DNA from: Gymnopus androsaceus JB14
Taxonomy: Eukaryota; Basidiomycota; Agaricomycetes; Agaricales; Omphalotaceae
Reading direction: 5' to 3'
Length of the DNA: 64,000 bases
NCBI GenBank assembly: GCA_009733575.1
Contig: ML769387.1
Location: 124,001-188,000, forward strand
A program made the translations under genes and the position numbers. Positions 54,153-64,000 of this stretch are shown in pieces. Numbering within the stretch: the first letter of the stretch is position 1; every line of letters starts with the position of its first letter. The notes beneath the pieces were generated by a model, which saw nothing but the letters and a program-made list of their open reading frames with translations, searched no databases and was not told where the DNA came from.

Positions 54153-55882
54153 ATGTCCAGGCTTTCCAGGCTATCCAACCTACGAGCGATCCTCTTCGTA
54201 CTATCTCTTTTCTTAATTTATTCTTTTCACCAGCAATTGGTTTACTGGTTGGACTCTCGCTCCCTTGCGGAACAACCTCTGCACGCTTTTGACCTCGCAG
54301 AATACCCGTATCATCACTCGGAAGACACGCCCTTTCTTTCATTAGAAGAAGCTGAAGAAGATATAATAGAGGTCAAGACTCCAGTACTTACCGAGGAATC
54401 ACCGTTTTGCCAGTCATACGAATGCGGCAAAGGCAAATGGACTCCTCGTGAAAATCCATTTACTTCCCTAGAGCACCTTCAATCTGCGTATTCGAATTCC
54501 TTCCACCCAGTTTGGTTCGCGTGCCATGTTTGGAACGCTGAAAGGGTAGAGGCCGAAGGTGAAGAAGGTATGAAGCGAGCGGGGCAGAGACTGGTGGACA
54601 TGTTGAATTGGGAATGGCTTCCTGACCGAGGGAGGCTTCTTGACTACGACCCAATAGATTTTATTGTTCGTATGCTGAAAAGTCCGGGAGGTGTTATCTT
54701 TGTTGGCGGTGAGCTCTTTGAATTTATTCAATGACTCCGTATGTACTTACTTGTCGTCCCACAGATTCAATCACCCGTCAGCACTGGCATGCTTTCTACG
54801 TCCGTTTCCTCCACCACAACATTACATTCCACTTGAATCCCACACACCTACCTCTAGCAGGAGCTCCCAACGCCGACCAATTCGTCCTGAAGAACACTTC
54901 TTCCATGTACAAGATCTTACAAGAAAAGGCCGGCGTTCCGGACTCGCGCATGGAACGACCCTTCTTTACTATTCTAGAGGATCATATGAGTCTAGATGAA
55001 GCAGATATCAGGGCTATCACCAATATGGAACCAGACTATGAGTGGACTCATAAGTTTAGACGAGTAGACGGATGGGAGGATCATATAAAGTGGCTGTCTA
55101 CTCCTCGAGAAGGCGAAGAGGACTCGGTCACAGAAGATACGCTGGTGTTGATCAATGCCGGTGCACATGTACGTCCCTGATTTTTTTTGAAACTGGCCAC
55201 TAAATAGACGGGACAACTCTCGACAGTGGTCTCGTGCAGAACTCCCCATGCTGCGGGCTCCTAAAGAAGTGGAGGAAAAGGCCTTATTAACAGACGCGTA
55301 TTCCCGCATGGTAGGTTCTTACAGTGCATATTTATATCGATTGACTAGATTCATCATACCGATACAGATCGACCTGGTCACCACTCGTCTCTCGCCTCTG
55401 GAGCGCACGTCCATCTACTATCGCTCTACCGCACCTGGTCACCCAAATTGTGAAGACCACAGTGCGCCATACAAAGACATGGATGATGCTCGGTTCAAAG
55501 AACAGGATCTTGTACACCGTCTTCAAGAACAAGTTGACGGTTTTGGAGCAAAACTAGGACGGTCAAGATGGGATTGGGATGAATTCAAACATCACAACGA
55601 GATGTGGAATCGCACGATACATTCGGTGATGGAGAAAAGACCCGCTGAGTCGAAGGGCGCAAAGTGGTACTATTTTGATATCTGGGATCTATCCCTGCAG
55701 CGGCCGGAGGCACATCTAGAGCCTGGAAAAGATTGTTTACATTGTGAGTTTTCTTTGCTCCGGGTTGGCGTGCCCTCGACTGAAAATTGATGGATCAAAT
55801 AGGGTGTTTACCGACGATATATGACGATTGGACAAAACTATTCTATCATAGAGTGCAATTAGAGGAAGGTCGGGCAAAGTAG
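54153..55882 (+). CDS. PC-esterase-family protein, copy B
   Basis: Tandem paralogue of copy A. The N-terminal membrane anchor is MSRLSRLSNLRAILFVLSLF, then CQSYECGKGKWTPRENPFTS and VWFACHVWNAERVEAEGEEG. The catalytic GDS motif appears only after splicing: GTTGGCG joins ATTCAATC across the intron 54709-54764 to give VGDSITRQHWHAFYV. The next exons continue VDQFVLKN-type text, WSRAELPMLRAPKEVEEKAL, IDLVTTRLSPLERTSIYYRS, KLGRSRWDWDEFKHHNEMWN, and the DxxH end DCLHWCLPTIYDDWTKLFYH, with TAG at 55880. All motifs are in frame, so this is the probably functional copy. It likely acts in the secretory pathway on acylated glycans (family inference). Confidence 0.75.
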
Positions 55883-55964
55883 AGCGACTTGCTACGAGAT
55901 CTATAAGAACAGCGCACTTCAGTCGCCATAGGAATACACCACGGTGATGGAACGGCATGATACT

Positions 55965-56626
55965 CACACCAAAAATGGACAAATTTCTGCTGAGCAGAAA
56001 TTTGAACAGAAATCAGATATATCAATAAATATGTCAGCACCATAGAAATATAAACAGAAATTTATTTATTCATTAGTATTGAAAGATTTGCTGAAACTTT
56101 CCCAATCAGTTCAATATCTGAGTCAGAAGAAAGGACAGCTGATTTGTTCTGTATCAAATCACTTGAAAATCAAGCTGAATTTCAAAGATTCAGCATAACT
56201 TAAATATACCCTGAGATATCACATTTCTGCTGTTCCTTCTGAAGCAATGAAAAGACACATGATACCTGATATTTCTGTTCAGCAGAAAGGTGTCTGATGG
56301 GATTTCTGCTGAGCAGAAATATCAGATATCATGCACATTTTCATTGCTCCTGAAGGACCAGTAGAAATGCCAAGAATCAGGGTATATTTAATCTATGCTG
56401 AATCTTTGAAATTCAGCCTAATTTTCAAGTCATTTGATACAGAACAACTCAGCTGTCCTTTCATTTGATTTAAATATTGAGCTGATTGGGAACTTTTCAG
56501 TAAATCTTTCGATACTAATGAATACATAAATTTCTGTTTATATTTCTATAGTGCTGACATATTTATTGATATATCTGATTTCTGTTCAAATTTCTGCTCA
56601 GCAGAAATTTGTCCATTTTTGGTGTG
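55965..56626. mobile_element. 662-bp foldback element (near-perfect inverted repeat)
   Basis: The whole element is two arms of about 320 bp that are nearly exact reverse complements. It starts CACACCAAAAATGGACAAAT and ends ATTTGTCCATTTTTGGTGTG. The trinucleotide ACT directly flanks both ends (55962-55964, 56627-56629), a probable 3-bp target-site duplication, as produced by PIF/Harbinger-type transposases. The motif ATTTCTGCTGAGCAGAAAT, itself palindromic, occurs near both ends and at the centre. There is no coding capacity. Transcription would give a long hairpin RNA. It starts 83 bp past the stop of PC-esterase copy B. Confidence 0.85.
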
Positions 56627-57012
56627 ACTTTAACGTGCAATCCCTACCGTGTCACATGGTTTGTCGGAAAGCAATCTTTGCTTGAAGGCGACTGGGCCGT
56701 GTCCTGAGCTTGAAAATACAATAGTTTTCTTTGTATAAATCACATCACGCAGCCTAATACACAGTTACAGTCCCCCACAAGCTCATCCTGTAAAGAGCAT
56801 TATACTTCAGTGTGGGGAATGGAAAAGACGTAACTTGAATGGTAAATAAGCGCGCACCACCAAACCTACTAAACCACAATTTTGATCAAGTCGCAAAGTT
56901 CAAACTACGTAGTTTGAACTTTGCGACTTGATATACTCTGACTTTGTAATAAATAATGCGAATAATCGTTATGCGGGTACTCCAGATACATATCCAAAGT
57001 TCAATCGATGTT
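56627..57012. other. Intergenic between foldback element and the next gene
   Basis: Holds the 48-bp palindrome (separate entry) and otherwise nothing recognised. Confidence 0.4.
56885..56932. repeat. 48-bp perfect palindrome
   Basis: ATCAAGTCGCAAAGTTCAAA (arm of 24 bp, continuing CTAC) is followed by its exact reverse complement with no spacer (centre CTAC|GTAG at 56908/56909). It lies about 80 bp downstream of the 57013 gene's stop and may be a processing or termination hairpin, a protein-binding site, or the footprint of a foldback insertion. Confidence 0.8.
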
Positions 57013-58238
57013 CTAGGTTACAGTTACTATTTCGCCTCTACCATCTTTTAGAATGACCAGCTCGCACTCAATCTTCTCCCCAGTATCTAAACATACCACA
57101 TCCGTAGGATCAACAGAAGTCAGACGAATCTGTCTACGCTCAATGAACGATCGTCCCAGAACGACATCAAAGTGAGGCTCTTCCGAAAGATACACAGTCA
57201 TCATAGTCGGTTTCGGGCCTTTGTCTTTAGAGCCCTTGGATTTCTTTGTACCGTTGCCAATAGCGGGAGAAGAAGGAGCTGATACGGAAGGTGGCGGTGC
57301 ATCAGGAAGCGAGCTGGGCACGGTAGACGGAAAAAGAGTTATTGGCCAAGTTCCAATGTTAACAAGCCCGCTATATCCATAGTGTCCAGGCGCGGCGTCA
57401 GCAGGTATAAACCCATTCTCGAGTGCAAATGTCCGGGATATGTATACGTGCCGGTAGCCTGCCTTGAGGAGCATGCGTACTGAAACGGATGGGTTAAAAG
57501 TAATCAAGAAGATAAATACTAAGCCAGCATACCGTTCTGTACAGGCCCGATACTTCCCATGACAGTCCGAACTCCATTCTCGCTATGAAACTTGTCGAAT
57601 GCTTGCTTGAAACTTGGCTCCGAGTCGACCTGTTCCGCATCCCTAACGCTGTTACTTTTCTTCTTCCTTCCGCTTCGGATAGTGCTCTTCAAGGACGCAT
57701 TGGATCTCGCGCTGGAGTGGACTTGATGTGATGGATGGAAGACATAGTAAGAAGCATTCTGGTATTCAGGAGGCACAGGTAGAGGTAACGTTGGGTTGTG
57801 TAGATGTAACGTTGGGTTACGGGGAGGAGCTGTAGTCACCGCTGAAGATGAGGAGGCTGCAGAAGAAAGGGCGGCAGGGTCAATTTCTGGAGTTTGCTGT
57901 TGCTGGCGCCAGACAAAGATGGTATAATCGGAATCTGAACTTGAAGAATGAGATTCTAGCCAAGCTAGGCGGAATGAAAGTATTTACCATCTTCCAAATC
58001 CCATATTGAGTCATTGAATTCATACTTTAGCCAACCAGGACCCACTCGTTCCCCATGGTAGCTATTTCGCACTTTTCGAGTGAGTTTGTCGTACAGCGAC
58101 TCGAGAGATTCCTGAGTAACTATACATACTTCAGTCAGTAACAAATCAGTTTAGCACAGACGGGCACTTGCTAGAATGAGCAATAGCGAACGAGGAGAAC
58201 GGCGTGTGTACTTCTAGTAGACTTGGAGATGCAGACAT
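57013..58238 (-). CDS. Retropepsin-fold protein lacking the catalytic Asp motif
   Basis: The start is at 58238 (MSASPSLLEVHTPFSSFAIA). An N-terminal module (ESLYDKLTRKVRNSYHGERV, WLKYEFNDSIWDLEDDSDYT, FVWR) looks like a ubiquitin- or PB1-like interaction domain. A Ser/Pro-rich basic linker follows, then VRMLLKAGYRHVYISRTFAL and ENGFIPADAAPGHYGYSGLV, and PHFDVVLGRSFIERRQI, DPTDVVCLDTGEKIECEL, ending KDGRGEIVTVT. The second part recalls the retropepsin fold (DTGA-x-SFIS then DVILGxxFL), but the catalytic DTG is replaced by KAG. It may be a non-peptidase relative. I recall similar uncharacterised proteins in many basidiomycetes. Intact frame, three exons or more. Confidence 0.6.
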
Positions 58239-59535
58239 CGTGGGTGAAGGTAAGAACTTAGAAATTAGAGGTGGCGCTCGTTTTGGGCGCTTGCTTCATG
58301 AGTCGTACGAGCTTACGAGCAGTGACATTAGCAGTCTTCCTTCTCTAGATTGTGATATACGCTGTATAATTCTCTTCAAAGCATACATGGAAAAGTTATT
58401 CGAATTCTGAAAACAGACTGCACAGGATATTTCACGAAAAGGCTTGCTGGTTTTGAAATCCAGAACGAAATTTTGAACATTTTCAAGAATCAAAGTACCA
58501 AACTGATCCATATGCTCCTCGAGCTTGCTGTCTGCTCTCCTGATCGTCTACTCGAACTTCACCACCGGGATGGCTTCTACAGTTCATTGAATAATGGTCA
58601 CACTCACCGAGTGCTCGACTTGGGCTTTGATGTTCTATCTAGTAGTGACACCAATGAAAGATCTACTGGCTGGCGTTTCACACCTTGCTATAAGTTCCAA
58701 GGAACTTCCTGCGACTTTACACCATGCTTTTTCTTACACGTTAAATTTAGCTTGTCTTTAGATTGATCAAGGCGATTTCTCTACTTTTTGAATACCTGAC
58801 TCTCTTCCCTCGTCCAGTTCCCAAGACGGTTCGTTTTCCTATCTTATTTCCAATGTTCATCAATGATATTGTCTAGCTGCGGTCCCACTGGCTACTCTTA
58901 CACATTTCTCATCTATTTGGAAACGACCTCAACTCGGAGCGGCATTCAGATGCTATTGGGCTCTTTCAAGCTCTTGATTCCGAGTTCTTTCATCTCTCTC
59001 TACAGATACTAGCGCTTCGGAAACACGGGGTTGCTTCTTCGCTAGCCTGGTTTCATTTCGCATTTTGCTTCCCTCCTCCCCCACTATATCGCCTCACCAT
59101 CCAATTTACTATTATCTCATCCCTGCATTGTATCGTCCGTCCCAAGTTGAACATTACACTTCTATATCTATCTATGTAGAGTAGGATACAGTGTATCCTA
59201 CTCCGAAGTCTTATGGTCATCACCTCCACTTTTTTCGGATTCTCACAGACGCTGTCAAGCTCAGAACCTACTCGAAACCCCTTTTTGATGATCTTATCAG
59301 GTCGGTTGACGTTCATCTATCCGTGTTTTACCGCTATTCTAACCGCGATTTAGGCTCACAGCGAGGTTGGGTTCTGACATGGAAATCGTTATCTCTATGG
59401 GTTTGAATTGTGCGCTTAAATTAAATCTCTGTAGTGCCGCATTCAAGGAGGGGTGGCTCGTCATTTTGAATATCACTTCATTTGGTGAGCATGGTATTTA
59501 AGCGCATTGCGACCTACGTATATCACTAACCCATT
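58239..59535. other. Intergenic, about 1.3 kb, nothing recognised
   Basis: Several short + and - ORFs without motifs. The + strand from 58890 to 59100 reads protein-like text (HWLLLHISHLFGNDL, LFQALDSEFFHLS) but is closed by stops and has no splice support. Confidence 0.35.
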
Positions 59536-61288
59536 ATGTCTCTCGCACCTCCTCCCAGTTCAAATTCCTATCCACGTGAAGTGCCTTCTTCATCCACGAG
59601 TATTTCATCCCACCGAACCCCATCCGCGAAAAATCCACAACCAACCACAGAAAATCTTGACAGAGACGCCGATGTGCTCATCCAAAATTATATATTCAAC
59701 GCACCCTCTGACATCCGCCCTCCTTCCTCTGGAGAGTTGCCTTTACCATTGTGCATCCCACAGATCACGGTAAACGCTAATGAAGGATCGGCGTTCGCGC
59801 GAGGGTATAATCCAGCTCTTGCTGAAGTTGGCGTTTCGCAGGAAATGTTCCTTGATTTCATTGACGGAATGAATCTAGTGATCGTGAATAGCCCACCACT
59901 TCGAATCGTCGGCGTAGCTGGCCAGTTACTCGAATTCGTGTACGTGATTTTCTCTCTATTCTCTGAGTTTACACAATTCTGAACATTACACGCCTATTCC
60001 CTTCCTGTAGTCCACATCACTGGGCAAGAATAGCCAGTACCGTCATCACCACCTCTGCCCAGATTGGTACACGAGTCCTCTCAAAAACTTTATCTGACCG
60101 TTATCTTCGTGCTGCAAACGTCAAACTTTTCAAACCTCGCGGCCTTTCCGCCCGTCTTTGTATAACCCCCGCTATGCTCCGCCTAGTCACCCACGATGAC
60201 TCTTTGCCTTCTTCCAACGGCGACATGATGGACAAAGTCGGTCGTGGTGTTAGCACCCTCGTTCTCAAATCCCCCATCCCTTTACCCATCGTTGGCCCCC
60301 TCGCTGCACGCGTCATACACGCAGTAGCTGATAAACCACCGAGTGTAGCTCCTTCGGGGTACGATGGGGAGCAGATCGACCCTAACACAAGCCCGGTGGT
60401 GTTAAGGAGACTTGCTCTAGTACAACAGAAGGCTCCGGGTGTAACGCTACCTCTGGTGACTAGAGGAATACCTCCGCCCACGCAGCCTGAGGGTATGGTG
60501 GATTTGATTAATGCGTGGGGAGTGCAGCAGGATGCAAAGAAAGAGGGGAAAGCTGAGAAGAAGAATGAGGAGATGCGGAGGGCATGGGCGCGAATTCAAG
60601 AAGCAGGAGTAGACGGGGGAGATTATGGTAGGGCCATATATGAAAGGGAGACGGGGAGCAAGAGCAGGAGTAGAAGTCCAATGCCAATGCCAACACCGAT
60701 GCCCGCCAGTACTGGTCCGCCGTCCGACTATTATTATAGCGGGAATGGTCATGTCATAGACCCTCGCGCTGGAGCGTGCAACAGGAATGGCCATGGAATG
60801 TACCCTGGAGCCGCCGCATACGATGGGAATGGTTACGGAATGGATCCTCGTGCTGGAGCATACTACGACAAGCACACGCGCAAGCAAATAAAGAAGGAGG
60901 AGAAGCATATGCGCAAGGCAGCGAAGAAAGAGGGTAAATCACAGCGTAAAGCGCAGCATAAGGGTCTTTTGAGCGGTATGAGCAAGGTTGAGCGAAAAGT
61001 CAAGAAAGCGGATCTGCTAGAGCATTGGGCTACCCAACAGGCTATCTGGATCGTGATCATGCCTGCTGAGGAAGGTATGTCCTATGTTCCCAGTCTTCCT
61101 TGAAATTAATAGCTTCTTTCCCAGATGAGAAGATCAAAGATATCGAGATTGCGGAAGATCCAGCTAACGAGGAAAGGATCGACGAAGAAAGCTGGAAGCG
61201 AGTAATGGAATCGGAGAAACGGGAGATAGAGAAGCATGCAAATGAGAGGTATGAATTGGAGAGCTCGGATTCGGATTCGGAAGACTAA
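59536..61288 (+). CDS. Conserved fungal protein of unknown function
   Basis: A conserved N-terminal part (AFARGYNPALAEVGVSQEMF, LDFIDGMNLVIVNSPPLRIV, then after an intron PHHWARIASTVITTSAQIGT and RVLSKTLSDRYLRAANVKLF, PRGLSARLCITPAMLRL) is a pattern I recall from uncharacterised proteins of both asco- and basidiomycetes. Downstream is a low-complexity Lys/Glu-rich and Tyr/Gly-rich region (SRSRSPMPMPTPMPA, then three repeats of the type DPRAGAxYxxNGxGM, 60760-60860) and a charged C-terminus ending SSDSDSED after an intron at about 61072-61123. Two introns, frame intact, about 570 residues. No catalytic motif seen. Confidence 0.7.
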
Positions 61289-61540
61289 GTAGAGTAGTGT
61301 TATATTACTATAAGTATCACCAATCCGAGTGAGCGTCAATTCAAATCACAATTTGAGCGCTAATTCGCCGTTCTAGTTGGTCTTTACATGCTATGCTGGA
61401 AGGACACTTGTATATGTCGGATCCTTGTATCGCCGATCCTGCTTTGGCTTAGTTACTCCTTCCAATATCATCGACGTTCTCGTACATAATGACGAATTCG
61501 CTGAACAGCCTCCTGCACACCTTTACTTTGAACTCTCACC

Positions 61541-64000
61541 ATGTCGGATAGTGATCTCGCCGATTCCTTGCCTTCAGGCTCTGCGAGAGGTACCAAAACA
61601 AAGCGACAGAGGCTTCAAAACAGCTGTGATAATTGTAAAAAACGCAAGAGTAGGTCGATTCTTAATTGCTGGGTCAATTATCCAACTCATCCTACTCGTG
61701 CTATGCAGTTCGATGTAAGTTGATTCCTTCACAATAGAACTGCGGACGACAGAATCTCCTAGGTGACAGTGCAGCTCGCGGAGGGACCGCATGCTCTCAA
61801 TGTGTATCTTTAAATGTGATTTACTGTTGCGCCCTTTCAATGACGCCTTTCACTGAAAAAGATTTCAGGTTGAGTGTCTTCATACGGCAGAGAGAAAGGT
61901 ACCTTCGTCCCTCAGTGCCAAGAGTTCCACTTAAGACCATTCCTGTAGAAAAGAGGTCCTCCCGCCGGGTGAGTTTACGCCGCGATTTGCTTTGCTGCCA
62001 TTCATCGGTTTGCTCTCCAGCCGCTCCGCACAGTTAAAGAGCGCCAGCATTCAAGCTTTAACTGCTTCAATATTATCCTCGGTTCCTTACAGCATTCCGC
62101 AAGATGAAATGGAACTTCGAAGGATTCTCAAACAGCTAGCAAGTTACATTCGAACGCTCGAAAGTGAACTGGCCGCTTCACGGAAGTCAGACCTTGGTAA
62201 CGACTATCGTTTGATCTTTTCGCACAAGTACTTACTTGAATGCGCAGGAACATCGGTTCATAGCAGAGAAGAAAGTTCAGAGCCAGCCACATCGAGGGAA
62301 GAATATGACGAAACCGATGAACTTTCTGAACAATTGAAACAACTTCATTTCAACCACTCTCATGAGCGATACCACGGGAAGCTATCGTATAGGCTCCAGT
62401 TCATTAAATCTGCTCTCGATACCGACCAACCATTCAATCAAGAGGCCATTCACATATGCAAGCGACCAATATTTTGGGAAATACAGCCCGTGCGTGACAT
62501 TCGGAAATTCTCTTAATCTTTTCAACACTGACTTCCTTGCAGTGGCAATTCACCCGCGGACCTCGACTTGAACCACTCGTCTTTCCTCCGCAAGATCTCC
62601 TCGTCGAGCTTGTAGACATTTGGTTTGCAAAGAGTAATGTATGGTTTCGGTAGTCTCCTCAAAAACTGCGCATTAATCAATCTATTCTTTTCAGCCGTTT
62701 TTTCCCCTTCTACACCGCCCGCTGCTGGAGCAATCCATAGCTTCTGGTCTTCATTACCATGACCGGGATTTCGGCGAGGCTCTTTTGGCTATGTGCGCTC
62801 TTGCTTCTCGGCACTCGGATGACCCTCGAAACTGCTTGTACGGATCACAGCTTTCTGCAGGCTTTGTGTGGATGCACCAAGTGAACCCTGTCCCAGCTTC
62901 ATTCACAGAGGTTCCATCACTTTTCCAGTTGCAGAAACTTGTCGTAAGAGTCCTAATAGCTTCATCGGTGCTTTTTTACGATATGATCTTATTGATAGCT
63001 CTATATCATGTTTATGCAAAGCACTTCTACGCCTTACTCCGGCTGGGTGTTGGCCGGGCTAGGTATTCGGTTACTTCAAGACGTAGGTGCTCACCGTAAA
63101 CAGGCTTCTCCGCCCTCCATGTCCAGAGAGCTTTGGAAACGCGCATTCTGGATCCTTGTCTACATGGACTCAGCTTGGAGCGTTAACATGGGCCGACCAC
63201 GCGCTATAACATCAGATAAGTGAGTTCTAGCTGGACGTTCTCCAAACAGTATGTTATATAATCCTCTCTCCAGTTACGACGTGGAATTCCCTGTGGAGGT
63301 TGACGATGTATATTGGGAACAGCCTGGTGAACTAGCCTTTAAACAACCTCCTGGAAAGCCTTGCCAATTGGCATATTGGATACAAATTCTGAAGCTCATC
63401 AGCATTTTAGAAAGTCTTCAACGTGCAATGGTAATGTTTTTTTCGTGTCGTATGGCACTCTATTTACGACATTTCGTTGGAATAAGAGGTTTGTCCGTTC
63501 TTCCTTGCGCAAGCCAGATCCGGATGTCTTGGCTCAAAGGCAACGAGCTCTGATTGAAATTGACAAGGCATTGGATAACTGGTTAGAGGCTACACCTGAG
63601 CACTGTATGTTATGCTCTCAATTCCAGGATAACCCGGCACTAACATATAATAAATCCAGTGAAATGGAATCCACATCGTCCGGACTCTTTGGTATTCGAT
63701 CAATCAACATCGCTCTATCTCATGTACTTCTACCTGCGCATTGAGACTCATCGACATAGCATTACCCGGCCAGGTTCAACATTCTCCTCTTCGCTGGAAA
63801 CATGTCTCAACGCAGCGCACTCCTGTGTACTTATTATGGAAGCACGTCGTAAACGCGAGTATGTTGTACTTGGACCACAAATGCTGGCAAGTCTATCCTA
63901 TCCTGTTTCGAAATTGACCAGCTTAAAACTCCCCAGGCTGCAATTGCCAACTCTGCGATAATGCTTTTGATCAATATATGGAGATCTAAACAACTTAACG
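61541..64000 (+). CDS. Zn2Cys6 transcription regulator with Fungal_trans domain (3' end outside window)
   Basis: A nuclear DNA-binding regulator. The start MSDSDLADSLPSGSARGTKT is followed by CDNCKKRK, and splicing through a 6-nt microexon (61709-61714) completes CDNCKKRKIRCDSAARGGTA, then CSQC and VIYC, so all six zinc cysteines are present. A linker/coiled-coil segment follows (MELRRILKQLASYIRTLESE). The Fungal_trans domain has YHGKLSYRLQFIKSALD, WQFTRGPRLEPLVFPPQDLL, FFPLLHRPLLEQSIASGLHY, GWVLAGLGIRLLQDVGAHRK, ELWKRAFWILVYMDSAWSVN, GRPRAITSD and, after an intron, NYDVEFPVEVDDVYW. About ten introns. The gene continues past 64000. Target genes unknown; no cluster is evident nearby. Confidence 0.88.

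Noticed and set aside
1..64000. tRNA, rRNA, snRNA genes, CRISPR arrays, prokaryotic attachment sites
   Set aside because: Looked for B-box, 5S, U1/U2/U6 consensus and regular repeat-spacer units by eye; nothing convincing.

Overview
The window is nuclear DNA of a filamentous fungus, most probably a mushroom-forming basidiomycete (Agaricomycetes). Genes lie close together on both strands and are cut by many 45-65 nt GT-AG introns. Several families are typical of that class: a CalB-type lipase, a DUF4238-kinase fusion, Zn2Cys6 regulators, a single-pass membrane protein of a fungal-specific family and lysophospholipases. No rRNA, tRNA, CRISPR array or prokaryotic operon was seen. The species cannot be named from the sequence.

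Layout. 0-10 kb: 3' end of a Zn2Cys6 regulator, CalB-like lipase, a small TIR element, an MFS transporter and a TFIIIC WD40 subunit. 10-20 kb: ADE1 and an arylamine N-acetyltransferase diverging from a 123-bp gap, a MYND protein, a decayed lysophospholipase and a membrane protein. 20-30 kb: a candidate small-protein gene and a structured-RNA candidate, a MetE-like pseudogene, RPL7 with a probable intronic C/D snoRNA, beta-carbonic anhydrase, an inositol 5-phosphatase, and an intact lysophospholipase that is the inverted paralogue of the decayed one. 30-40 kb: a broken duplicate of an MFS gene abutting ATG12, the intact MFS gene, GMF, ASA1 and a truncated Zn2Cys6 gene. 40-50 kb: a protein with a domain I know from bacteria and phages, a PY-motif protein, mS38, the DUF4238-kinase gene, GPI14 (with apparent frameshifts) and SAR1. 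50-64 kb: a broken short-chain dehydrogenase, tandem PC-esterase genes, a 662-bp foldback element, a 48-bp perfect palindrome, a retropepsin-fold protein, a conserved fungal protein, and the 5' part of a Zn2Cys6 regulator with a 6-nt microexon.

Housekeeping genes for purine synthesis, translation, COPII traffic, autophagy, GPI anchors and Pol III transcription alternate with fast-evolving accessory genes. There is no sign of a metabolite cluster. The accessory genes show tandem or inverted duplication followed by one-base frameshifts or stops. Because GPI14, normally essential, also shows apparent frameshifts, some of these breaks may be sequence errors and need read-level checking. Exon boundaries given here were deduced by eye from frame continuity, splice consensus and remembered family motifs.
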